From CAZHMN01 sp964533705 (GTDB taxonomy: Bacteria > Electryoneota > B3-LCP), in the NCBI GenBank assembly GCA_964533705.1, contig CAZHMN010000017.1, positions 1 through 43,590 on the forward strand: 43,590 bases of DNA, given 5' to 3'. Under the pieces are notes generated by a model, which made no database searches, had not been told where the DNA came from, and saw nothing but the letters and a program-made list of their open reading frames with translations. Below are positions 1-7,262 of this stretch, in pieces (within the stretch, counting starts at the first letter, position 1; each line of letters begins with the position of its first letter). The translations under genes and the position numbers were made by a program.

Positions 1-1059
1 GGGATTGACCTCATTGATCTGGGTATCGGAGACCCCGATTTACCTCCGCCGGACTTTTTCCTCGATTCGATACGTGAGCATTTAAACGACCCGGATGCAC
101 ACCTCTACCCCACCAGCCAGGGCGATCCGCAAGTGCGCCGCTCTATTGCCAGATGGTTTCAGGGACGATTTGCCGTTGAACTGGATCCCGACGAAGAAAT
201 CTGCGTTTTAATCGGCGCCAAGGAGGGGCTGGCGAACTTTTCGCGCCTCATCGTTAATCCGGGCGAAAAAGTAGGCGTGCCCGACCCCGGTTACCCGGTT
301 TACGCTCAGGCAGGCGCCATCCTGAACGATGCCGAAGCGGTGCGAATGCCGCTCGATCCCATCGCGGGTTTCGCCCCAGATCTATCGAAGGCGGAAGGCT
401 GCCGTCTACTCTTTTTGAATTACCCGAACAATCCCACAGGGGCGGTTGTGCCAGACGGATTCTTCGAGAAGACGGCAGATTTTGTGAAATCCCATCCGGG
501 AACGGTCGTGGCACACGATGCGGCCTACTCCGAAATGAGCTTCGGAGAATATCGTTCACCTTCTTTGCTTCAATACACCCGCCAGGCGGTTGAGTTTCAT
601 TCCATGTCGAAGCTCTTCAACGTAACCGGTTACCGAATCGGTTTTGTTGCGGGAAATCCCGAATTGATCCGAAAGTTCGCCGCTTTGAAGGCTCAATTGG
701 ATTCGGGCGCACCCGTTTTCATTCAGAGAGCCATGGCGGATGGACTGGCTCGCTACGCAGGGTCCAATCCACCGGATGAGGTGCGACGAAATTTAGCGGA
801 ATACGGGAGGAGGAGGCGATTAGTCGAGGAAAAGCTCGAAAACATGGGCTGGGAGGTTGCAAAATCGCAGGCAACCTTCTACGTCTGGGCGAGAGTCGGT
901 GAAGACGAATTAGCTATCATAGAATCCGCCCTGGCGAAAGGTGTTATCCTGACGCCCGGCCGGGGTTTTGGAGAGCGCGGAAAGGGCTACCTGCGAGTGG
1001 CGGTATGCCAGCCATATGATCGAGTTGCGGAAGCGATGGAACGCTTGAAAACGATATAA
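1..1059 (+). CDS. dapL: LL-diaminopimelate aminotransferase (5' truncated by window edge)
   Basis: PLP-dependent class I/II aminotransferase. DapL converts tetrahydrodipicolinate and glutamate directly to LL-diaminopimelate for lysine and peptidoglycan synthesis. The frame is open from base 1 with no start codon; it begins in the family's N-terminal IDLGIGDPDLPPP motif, so roughly 35 residues are missing of about 390. Family landmarks in order are YPTSQGDP, IGAKEGLANF, PDPGYPVY, FLNYPNNPTG, HDAAYSE and SMSKLFNVTGYRIGF, whose lysine should form the Schiff base, then ATFYVW near the C-terminus. These match DapL better than general aspartate aminotransferases, though a related aminotransferase of other specificity is possible. 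It converges with the minus-strand gene at 1160 through a shared hairpin. No other lysine-pathway gene is visible. Confidence 0.88.
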   Translation, partial: GIDLIDLGIGDPDLPPPDFFLDSIREHLNDPDAHLYPTSQGDPQVRRSIARWFQGRFAVELDPDEEICVLIGAKEGLANFSRLIVNPGEKVGVPDPGYPVYAQAGAILNDAEAVRMPLDPIAGFAPDLSKAEGCRLLFLNYPNNPTGAVVPDGFFEKTADFVKSHPGTVVAHDAAYSEMSFGEYRSPSLLQYTRQAVEFHSMSKLFNVTGYRIGFVAGNPELIRKFAALKAQLDSGAPVFIQRAMADGLARYAGSNPPDEVRRNLAEYGRRRRLVEEKLENMGWEVAKSQATFYVWARVGEDELAIIESALAKGVILTPGRGFGERGKGYLRVAVCQPYDRVAEAMERLKTI

Positions 1060-1088
1060 GGGCTGGATGGCATTGCAATGACCATAAA

Positions 1089-1122
1089 AAGCGGGCTGGG
1101 AAAACCAATTCCCGGCCCGCTT
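1089..1122. terminator. Hairpin terminator between convergent genes
   Basis: A 14-bp stem (AAGCGGGCTGGGAA paired with TTCCCGGCCCGCTT, one G-T pair) encloses a 6-nt loop. Read on the minus strand the stem is followed by TTTTTATGG, a usable U-tract, so it best fits the end of the small secreted-protein gene. It lies 30 bases past the dapL stop and may serve that gene too. Confidence 0.75.
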
Positions 1123-1159
1123 GCATTTGGGAGGAGTCAATTTATGTTAAAGTATGGCG

Positions 1160-1471
1160 TTAGTCGACGACTTGTTCAGGGGTATCGTATCGGTAGGGAA
1201 CCTCCGGCCAGTCGTCAGGAACCGCGGTCCCGGGTAAAGTTGAGGTGCCGATCGTCCCAGGTTGAACGGGAATCCCATCGTAAACGGGTACGGGAATATC
1301 CAGCTTATATACTTCAACCGGGTCCAGATCAGTGTTCGGCGCAAAGAATTTCCCGATTATCGGTAATGCAATCGGGGATGACGCTGGTTGATTCGCTTTC
1401 GCCCAGGCAGCCCCCATCAGGATGGTGCTGAGGGCGAAGAAGGTTATTAACAACACAGCTATTCCTTTCAT
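1160..1471 (-). CDS. Small secreted proline-rich protein, unknown function
   Basis: A 103-residue protein I do not recognise. The first ~24 residues form a clear signal peptide: KG at the start, a hydrophobic stretch to about residue 20, then AAWA before KANQPA. The mature part is about 80 residues, rich in proline, valine and aspartate, with no cysteine and no further membrane segment, so a periplasmic or exported protein is likely. AGGAGGT sits 4 nt before the ATG, which fixes the start. It is monocistronic: a possible sigma54-type promoter lies upstream at 1520-1536 and a hairpin terminator downstream. No domain assignment is possible by eye. Confidence 0.7.
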   Translation of the reverse strand: MKGIAVLLITFFALSTILMGAAWAKANQPASSPIALPIIGKFFAPNTDLDPVEVYKLDIPVPVYDGIPVQPGTIGTSTLPGTAVPDDWPEVPYRYDTPEQVVD

Positions 1472-1519
1472 TTTGACCTCCTGCGCATTGCAGTATGTCC
1501 TGCCCTCAATCAGGAATTA

Positions 1520-1536
1520 GGCAAGAGGTGTACCAC
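1520..1536 (-). promoter_or_regulatory. Possible sigma54 (-24/-12) promoter
   Basis: On the minus strand the sequence reads GTGGTACACCTCTTGCC. This gives the invariant GG and GC dinucleotides with exactly 10 nt between them, as in the sigma54 consensus TGGCAC-N5-TTGC, with C to T as the main deviation. Transcription would start near 1509, giving a leader of about 38 nt that includes the strong Shine-Dalgarno of the secreted-protein gene at 1471. No enhancer-binding site or activator gene was identified. Confidence 0.4.
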
Positions 1537-1672
1537 TTTCATAATTATAAGTATTACAATTAGATACAGCTATTATTTGGGACTTATTAGGCGAAACTAA
1601 GCATTCGGATTCAAACTCGGGGCAGGAGAATATTCCACAACGCTACTCTGCGGTGTGATATCCGGTTGCCGC

Positions 1673-2848
1673 TCAGGGATGGTCGGTGGGTTGGGATTCG
1701 GGGATATGGCAGGGTTGGCAGATTTCTTCAGAGGGAATCGGAGGGTAGGGCAGCTCGCCCTGCAATGAGTGCCCATAAGCCGGTCCGTGGCAGGCTTCGC
1801 ACGATACTTCGAGAAGGTCGAGCCTTTCCCAGGGCAGGAGAAATCCACCCGGTTCATCAAAACCTGTGGCATGGCAGCCCAGACAGCGTTCGTAAACGGG
1901 ATAACGGGCTATGGCGTCGGCTTTCCGGGGCCGGTGATTTTTAATCAATTCTCGAGGGTGACCGCCGGAATGGCATCGAAGGCAATTTTGCGGGCCGGCG
2001 TATTGGGTCGGTATCTCACGGTGGAGCGCCTGGCGGTCAGCATAGCGGCGTTCTTCTTCGAGGGTCTGGTTCATTTGCCTTTGCGCCAGTTGCTGGGGGG
2101 ACAGCGAAGCGGGCACTCCCCACAAAAAGGCCTGCAATAGCGGTTTTTTCCGCCAGAACAACCAGGTTCGGAGAATCCTCTCCCGCACCGGATGATGCCG
2201 GTGGGGATTTGAATCGTTCCAGCCGGACAGATCGCAATTATCGAGAGTCAGCTCACCGCCGGGAAGGTCACTCAACTCGATCCTGCCCAGGTATCCGCCT
2301 TCTCCGGCCATTTCCAGGACGGGAATCCCTTCGATTTCGCCGACCATAGATTTTTCGTCACTCAGCCTGATGACCAAACCGACGCCGGGGGTAGCGGCGC
2401 AGAATTCTTGAATATCCTCCAGAGGGGCATCAGTGAGAACGATTCTGAAGATTTGAAGGTTTGCTGAATCACCGCAGGCGATAACGGGTTGATGCAGCCA
2501 GGTTTGAAATTCGCTATCAGCTCCGCTCAGGCCGATGAACCGAACGATTTTATCCTTAGAAAAAGTCAAGTCAAGGTGGGTTGAAAATAATGATCCCGAC
2601 CGACCGACGTTGCTGCTAATCAGGGGCAGGTTGTAGTCGCGGGCTCGTGAGGCCAGTTCCGGCGGCCAGGGGCCAACGTCAAAAAGGCTGACGTTCATGG
2701 CGGTGTAATTCATCCGCGCCAGAGCTTTCAGGAAGGCATTCGTCCGAATTCTCCAGGCGCGATTCTGACCGGTTACGCCGAGCGGATAGCGAAAACGTCC
2801 CAGGTCAACGAGAAGGTCGCCGGGTTGGCGATAGAGTTCTAATGCTCG
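1673..2848 (-). CDS. 5'-nucleotidase-like domain fused to tetrahaem cytochrome c554-type domain (5' end lost in gap)
   Basis: 391 visible residues; the N-terminus lies in the assembly gap. The first ~230 residues resemble the UshA/5'-nucleotidase metallophosphatase fold (GDLLVDLG, FLKALARMNYTAMNV, LPLISSNV). Two usual metal-ligand motifs look lost: the GD after the second strand reads GRFR, and the expected GNHE region reads NVSLFDVG. The domain is therefore probably not an active phosphatase. The last ~110 residues hold four haem c motifs, CLRCH, CLGCH, CEACH and CQPCH, in the arrangement of the cytochrome c554 family (CHATGFDEPGG, CEACHGPAYGH). Haem attachment implies export to the periplasm, so a signal peptide should lie in the gap. 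It is the last gene of a minus-strand run with a CDF transporter and a MauE/thioredoxin protein. An electron-transfer or binding role is inferred; substrate unknown. Confidence 0.75.
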   Translation of the reverse strand, partial: RALELYRQPGDLLVDLGRFRYPLGVTGQNRAWRIRTNAFLKALARMNYTAMNVSLFDVGPWPPELASRARDYNLPLISSNVGRSGSLFSTHLDLTFSKDKIVRFIGLSGADSEFQTWLHQPVIACGDSANLQIFRIVLTDAPLEDIQEFCAATPGVGLVIRLSDEKSMVGEIEGIPVLEMAGEGGYLGRIELSDLPGGELTLDNCDLSGWNDSNPHRHHPVRERILRTWLFWRKKPLLQAFLWGVPASLSPQQLAQRQMNQTLEEERRYADRQALHREIPTQYAGPQNCLRCHSGGHPRELIKNHRPRKADAIARYPVYERCLGCHATGFDEPGGFLLPWERLDLLEVSCEACHGPAYGHSLQGELPYPPIPSEEICQPCHIPESQPTDHP

Positions 2849-2948
2849 NNNNNNNNNNNNNNNNNNNNNNNNNNNNNNNNNNNNNNNNNNNNNNNNNNNN
2901 NNNNNNNNNNNNNNNNNNNNNNNNNNNNNNNNNNNNNNNNNNNNNNNN
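2849..2948. other. Assembly gap (100 N)
   Basis: Exactly 100 N, a conventional placeholder for a gap of unknown length. Reading frames on the two sides happen to match, giving an apparent continuous 781-codon frame. The flanking domains, an incomplete thioredoxin fold and a nucleotidase-like domain lacking its N-terminus and signal peptide, suggest two separate genes with more than 100 bases missing. Confidence 0.95.
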
Positions 2949-4018
2949 ACGAAAACCAGGAGCGGAGTGCGCTCAACCGCACGGTCGAAAATCCGGGAAT
3001 CAACAGAGAGTATAGGGAAACTAATGGCCTCCCGTCGGCGATACGCCCGTATTTTTTCAGGGGATTCTGGGGCGAGCCCCACGAGGGGTGGGAGTTCGCT
3101 GCGCTGTGAAATGGATGCAGCTAAAGGCAACCAGAGGCGGCAAGCATCGCAATCAGGTGAGAGCAGGACAACCAGAGTGCGATTTTCGCGGTCAGCGGGC
3201 AACTGGTAGGAAGGGATCAGTTGCTGCGGCCAGGGTTGGCCCGTCTGAAAAAAGGGGGGTTCTGCCTCAGGAGAAGGTGGTTGAACTAAGTTCGTAAAAG
3301 TGATGACCAGAAGGCTGAAACAGACCAATATAGCAGTTCTCATTATGTAGGGATTCGACTCGATTTTTATCAAATAATAGAAGGTGCCCAGACAGGGCAA
3401 GAGTAGTAAGGGAAGTTCAAATAAGTAAAAGCACCAACCCAAACCCAGACCAATCAAGTACAAGGGCAGATGCTTTTTTCCATCCAGTGCCGCCAGCAAC
3501 GCTCCCAGGCCGTAGATCATCAGAAGCAGTGAAACGTCCGCCCAGCATGCGGCGGCAACGAAGGCAAAGGATCCCCAGTAGTTTCTATTCCTGACCCAGC
3601 GCGGATTTCCCTTAAAACCAGCTGCCAGTAGGATTATCGCGAGGAGGTTCTTGGCTATAGTGATACCGGGGGCCAGATTTTCAGGGCCCAGACAACCGCA
3701 GCGTTGCAGGTATCCATCCGGCAGTCCGGTAATAATTCCCACCGAAAAGATAAGCAGCAATAAAATCGCACCCAAAGCAGCCCATCGGTTACGCCCGAAG
3801 AGGAGGGTAACTCCCAGTAGACCTTCCAAAGGAGGGAGCAGCAGCGCAAGGAGTGCTTCGAAATCCATCGGCAGGTTAAATCCGTAGTCAGCCAATTCGT
3901 AGAGAAAAGCTATGGGGTCTGCGGCTTTTGATAGGGCTGCGGCAATGAACAATAAGGCGGGAGGAATCCAGAGAATGCTAAGGAATGGTTTCTCTACGGT
4001 TGTTTTATTCAAACTCAT
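2949..4018 (-). CDS. MauE/DoxX-type redox membrane protein with thioredoxin-like domain (3' end lost in gap)
   Basis: 356 visible residues. Residues ~15-245 are strongly hydrophobic, with six to eight membrane segments. The first part has the MauE/DoxX look, including a CGCLG motif near residue 111; MauE proteins support disulfide formation in periplasmic redox proteins. After ~250 comes a thioredoxin-like domain with SPDCDACRLW, a CxxC redox pair, and the TPLLVF that precedes the cis-proline strand region just before the gap. It is probably an inner-membrane protein with the thiol domain outside, passing electrons to or from periplasmic partners. It starts 3 nt after the CDF transporter stop, so translational coupling is likely, and it precedes the tetrahaem protein across the gap. 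No strong ribosome site is seen. Confidence 0.75.
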
Positions 4019-4021
4019 TTG

Positions 4022-5452
4022 TCACTGATTGGACTTCATAGGTTCCGCGTGGATTAGGATTCGATTCAATTCGGGGATCAAACGGTGTAGTTCCATTTCC
4101 AGTTTTGTCGTCTGCCGGTGGACGTCGCTCACAAGCAGCTCGGGGGGGAAAAGGCAGTGCATTGATGCTGCATAACCTCCTGAGTACTTGCTTATGGTTA
4201 CAGCATGGCATCTATCGCGACCGATTAAGTTTTCCGAAACAGTCTTAATTTTAGCGATAATATCCGGCTTCTGATCGGTGACCCAAATTTCCTGATAGTT
4301 GACCTTTCCTCGCTCTTCGATATGAATTTTAACCGATTTCAATTCCAGGAACCGTTCGAGGATGCGCGATTCCAAAACTGTGGCCTGCTGATGGGCCGCC
4401 CCAATCGACTGCTCTCCTTCGACTTCAAGGTGGAGTTCGGCAGTAAACCTTTTTCCTTTCGGGAAGAGGGCGATGTGATGGGCTTGAAAACCCTGAGCGC
4501 GAATGAAATGTAGAATGTCCAGATCTAGAGTGTCTTCAGGACCTGTTCCAGGATCCATGTGCACCGTGGCATCCAGGCCGGTGATACTTTCCGCCAGTTT
4601 CTTTTCCAGTTCGGTGGCGGTTCTGTGAGCTTCGGAGAAAGAAAGCGTGTCTTTCATGCGGACTCGCAAATCGGCAAAAAGCGAAGACCCGGATAAGCGC
4701 AACCTAAGTTTGTCAAGTTTGATGACGCCATCCGCTTCGTTCACCAATTCATGGATTTTCTCCACATATCCTTCAGGGACGCGGTCAATCAAAATATCGA
4801 GGTTTTTTTTGCCCAGGCGGATGGAAAGTATTCCTACCCACACAGCCACCAGCATGGCCGCGACGGCATCGGCCCAGGGATAGCCCAGGGCGACGGCAAC
4901 CAATCCTACAAAAACCAGGCTCGAACTCAGGAGATCAGAGTAAAAGTGTATGGCGTCGGCTTCCAATGCCTGGGAATGATATTTTTTGGCGGTTCGCATC
5001 AAGGCTTTGTAGCGATAGAGGTCAATTACTATCGCCAGCAAGATCACGGAAAAACTGTAGACATTGACAACCGGCGAGGTTTCGGCGTGTTGCAGGCGCT
5101 GGATGGCTTCGTGCAGAATCCAGAGGCAGGCTGCAAAGAGTAAAATTGATTCAAAAAGGGCGGATAAGCTCTCAATTTTGCCGTGCCCATAATGATGGGT
5201 GCGATCCGGGGGGCGGTCGGCCGCTTTGACTGAAAACGCCGTAACCAGGGAAGCGAACAGATCCAATCCGGAATGCGCCGCTTCCGACAACAATGCCAAG
5301 GAACCCGTCAGGAAGCCGACAACAGCCTTCGCAGTCGTCAAAAAAAGAGCCGCCCCAACAGAAATTAAGGCGACTTTGAGCTTCTCAAGAATGGCTCTTG
5401 AGGAAGTATTTCCCCCGTCTGCCATTCCTTTCAAAGAAAATTTTCTTCCCAT
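4022..5452 (-). CDS. Cation diffusion facilitator (CDF) metal efflux transporter with extended C-terminus
   Basis: Proton-driven divalent metal (Zn, Fe, Mn or similar) exporter of the inner membrane. Six membrane segments span about residues 25-210. The transport-site ligands are visible as H60xxxD64 in segment 2 and D166xxH169xxxD173 in segment 5, with a His cluster HHYGHGK at 86-92. CDF proteins are usually near 300 residues with one cytoplasmic dimerisation domain; this one has 476. After the first such domain (~210-290) there appear to be two more of similar size (~300-385 and ~390-470). The first ATG overlaps the upstream gene by 22 bp; an internal ATG at codon 11 lies directly after AAAGGA, so the start is uncertain. 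It heads the redox gene run below it. Confidence 0.9.
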   Translation of the reverse strand: MGRKFSLKGMADGGNTSSRAILEKLKVALISVGAALFLTTAKAVVGFLTGSLALLSEAAHSGLDLFASLVTAFSVKAADRPPDRTHHYGHGKIESLSALFESILLFAACLWILHEAIQRLQHAETSPVVNVYSFSVILLAIVIDLYRYKALMRTAKKYHSQALEADAIHFYSDLLSSSLVFVGLVAVALGYPWADAVAAMLVAVWVGILSIRLGKKNLDILIDRVPEGYVEKIHELVNEADGVIKLDKLRLRLSGSSLFADLRVRMKDTLSFSEAHRTATELEKKLAESITGLDATVHMDPGTGPEDTLDLDILHFIRAQGFQAHHIALFPKGKRFTAELHLEVEGEQSIGAAHQQATVLESRILERFLELKSVKIHIEERGKVNYQEIWVTDQKPDIIAKIKTVSENLIGRDRCHAVTISKYSGGYAASMHCLFPPELLVSDVHRQTTKLEMELHRLIPELNRILIHAEPMKSNQ

Positions 5453-5796
5453 TCAGGGTCTTCCATATCGGCTTCGTAGCCATCTACTTCATCCAGTGCG
5501 GGCAGGGGATTGACATAGGCAATCCAATCCATAAAATCTTCCTTGCATGAAAATTGATCAAGGAAGCGGTAAACCTCACTTTCATCAACCTCGTCGGCGT
5601 GCTTGTTTTGCGTTCCTCGCAGGAGATCGGGATCTATGTCTGAGCCGTTCTCCTCGGCCCAATCAGCGATCATCCGCTTCAGAGTCCACCAGTATTTGCC
5701 GAAGTTGATGTAGGCTTCGGGGTTCAGGAGGAGGCCTTCGAGGATATCGCCGAAATCCAGATTCGAATTCGATTTCACGATCGTTGCTTGAGCCAT
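5431..5796 (-). CDS. Acidic hypothetical protein upstream of CDF transporter
   Basis: 121 residues, no recognised family. It is acidic (C-terminus YEADMEDPEWEENFL) and rich in aromatic residues (NFGKYWWTLKRM, FMDWIAYVN), with no signal peptide or membrane segment, so a small cytoplasmic protein is likely. It opens the transcript: a clean sigma70 promoter lies 21 nt upstream and an AGGG ribosome site precedes the ATG. Its 3' end overlaps the CDF gene by 22 bp, suggesting translational coupling. A regulatory or partner role for the transporter is possible but rests only on position. Confidence 0.7.
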   Translation of the reverse strand: MAQATIVKSNSNLDFGDILEGLLLNPEAYINFGKYWWTLKRMIADWAEENGSDIDPDLLRGTQNKHADEVDESEVYRFLDQFSCKEDFMDWIAYVNPLPALDEVDGYEADMEDPEWEENFL

Positions 5797-5817
5797 ATTT
5801 TACCCTGATTTTTCAAT

Positions 5818-5846
5818 AATGTAAACATCCAACCGGAACTTGTCAA
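5818..5846 (-). promoter_or_regulatory. Sigma70-type promoter for the 5796-to-1673 gene run
   Basis: On the minus strand: -35 TTGACA (5841-5846), 17-nt spacer, -10 TACATT (5818-5823). The -35 is a perfect consensus and the spacing ideal. Transcription would start about 15 nt before the start codon of the hypothetical gene, just leaving room for its ribosome site. Confidence 0.6.
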
Positions 5847-5939
5847 GGAAAATTAGCAAGCAATTGGGGTCGTAATATGGGGATTTACAGAGGACAAAAT
5901 TGCTGCGGACATGGAGCCTTGTCCAAGTTATTCTGGCAT

Positions 5940-5970
5940 AAAAAAGAGGCTTTAGTGGAATAAAGCCTCT
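5940..5970 (-). terminator. Rho-independent terminator of the pilus operon
   Basis: A perfect 10-bp stem (AGAGGCTTTA with TAAAGCCTCT) and 6-nt loop are followed on the minus strand by TTTTTTATG. It starts 22 bases after the pilC stop codon and ends the long minus-strand type IV pilus gene run. Confidence 0.9.
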
Positions 5971-5992
5971 GGTGTTCAAGCGGAAGTGTGAG

Positions 5993-7243
5993 TTAGAGTC
6001 CCTGTCTGACCGCCATACCCAGGTAGAAGATGGGGAGATACAGTGATATGATGATGATCAAAACCACTGAACCGATGAGGACGATCAAGAGCGGTTCGAT
6101 CAGGGAGGTAAGCCGGTCAACGATGGCGTCCACTTGTTTTTCGTAAAACGAAGCCGCCTTATCCAACAGGTCGTCTATTTCGCCCGTTTCTTCGCCGGTG
6201 GCGGCCAATTGCACCAGCGTCGGTGGAAAGATCTGGGTCTTTTTCAAAGCCACTGAGATGGCGAAACCGTCTTTGATCAGCACTTTCGCTTCGCGAATTC
6301 CCTTCTCGACGACCTTATTGCCCACCACTTTCTGGATCTGATTGAGGGAATCGAGTACAGGAACACCGGAACCCAATAGAATTCCAAACGTTTTGGCGAA
6401 CTTATTCATGACTGAATTCATCATCAACGAGCCGAAAACGGGGAAGCGCAGTTTAATGGTATCGATGATCAAACCGCCCCGCTCCGTCATTGAAATAATC
6501 CAGAAGGTAAGGATGATTAGAAATGCGATTCCCAGCGCCGCCAGGAAGTTACCGGAAATAATCTGTGAGACAGCGATCAGTGTACGCGTGGCGATAGGCA
6601 GCTTGGCTCCGAATTTGGCATAAACGTCCTGAAACAAGGGGACGATGAAGACCAGAAGCACGGTCAGGATTAATATCAGGAAGCAGAGCGAAAAGATTGG
6701 ATACGCCATCGCTGAGATTACTTTCCGGCGAGTTTCCGCGATGGTTTCAAGGTAGTTCGAGAGCTGTTCCAGGGTAACGTGGAGTGAACCAGAAATCTCG
6801 CCGGCGCGGACGAGGGCCACGTACAGATTGGAAAAAACGCCGGGATGGTTGGCCATGGAATCGGATAACGCCATTCCCTTCTTCAGATCATTTCCCACCT
6901 GAGCCAGAACCTTGCGGAAGCGCTTGTTTTTCTCCTCAACCATAAGGTTGGCCACCGATTTTTCGATGGTTAATCCGGCCGAGAACATGGTGGCAAGCTG
7001 TCTGGTGAAAAAGACCAGCACATTGAGGGAAACATGCGTGCGGAGCTTGTAAAGAAAGAGGTTAATTTGTTCAGGAATGGAGAGCCGTTCAGCCTGAAAT
7101 TCTGACTTTACTTCGCGAATCGAAAGGATATTCGCTCCCTTTCGGCGAAGGCTCTCCAGAGCCGTTTCAACGCTCGCAGCCCGGATATAATCTTCTATCC
7201 TGTTTCCCTGGGCATCTTTAATTACGTAGGCAAAATTGGGCAT
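5993..7243 (-). CDS. pilC: Type IV pilus inner-membrane platform protein PilC
   Basis: 416-residue member of the GspF/PilC family, the membrane platform on which the assembly ATPase acts. It begins with the usual ~60-residue domain (MPNFAYVIKDAQGN) and holds the two homologous GspF halves: ~80-200, with FFTRQLATMFSAGLTIEKSV, and ~285-405, with FAKTFGILLGSGVPVLDSL. Each half ends in a hydrophobic helix pair. GEETGEIDDLLDKAASFYE in the second half is diagnostic. GGAG lies 6 nt before the ATG. It is the last gene of the pilus run, 19 bases after pilB and just before a strong terminator. The full set of PilM-Q neighbours plus PilT argues for a pilus rather than a type II secretion system. Confidence 0.95.
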   Translation of the reverse strand: MPNFAYVIKDAQGNRIEDYIRAASVETALESLRRKGANILSIREVKSEFQAERLSIPEQINLFLYKLRTHVSLNVLVFFTRQLATMFSAGLTIEKSVANLMVEEKNKRFRKVLAQVGNDLKKGMALSDSMANHPGVFSNLYVALVRAGEISGSLHVTLEQLSNYLETIAETRRKVISAMAYPIFSLCFLILILTVLLVFIVPLFQDVYAKFGAKLPIATRTLIAVSQIISGNFLAALGIAFLIILTFWIISMTERGGLIIDTIKLRFPVFGSLMMNSVMNKFAKTFGILLGSGVPVLDSLNQIQKVVGNKVVEKGIREAKVLIKDGFAISVALKKTQIFPPTLVQLAATGEETGEIDDLLDKAASFYEKQVDAIVDRLTSLIEPLLIVLIGSVVLIIIISLYLPIFYLGMAVRQGL

Positions 7244-7262
7244 GCAACACTCCAGGTTGCGG

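Noticed and set aside
1673..1675. In-frame TGA at the end of the cytochrome protein as a selenocysteine codon
   Set aside because: The codons after it reach another stop within ten residues and show no conserved continuation; the family normally ends just after the last haem motif.
1597..1872. Alternative minus-strand frame overlapping the cytochrome C-terminus, ending in a proline-rich tail
   Set aside because: It lies out of frame over the conserved CxxCH region and has no ribosome site or recognisable content.
1673..4018. A single 781-residue protein joining MauE, thioredoxin, nucleotidase and cytochrome domains
   Set aside because: The frame continues only through 100 N of arbitrary length; both flanking domains are incomplete and a periplasmic cytochrome would need its own signal peptide.
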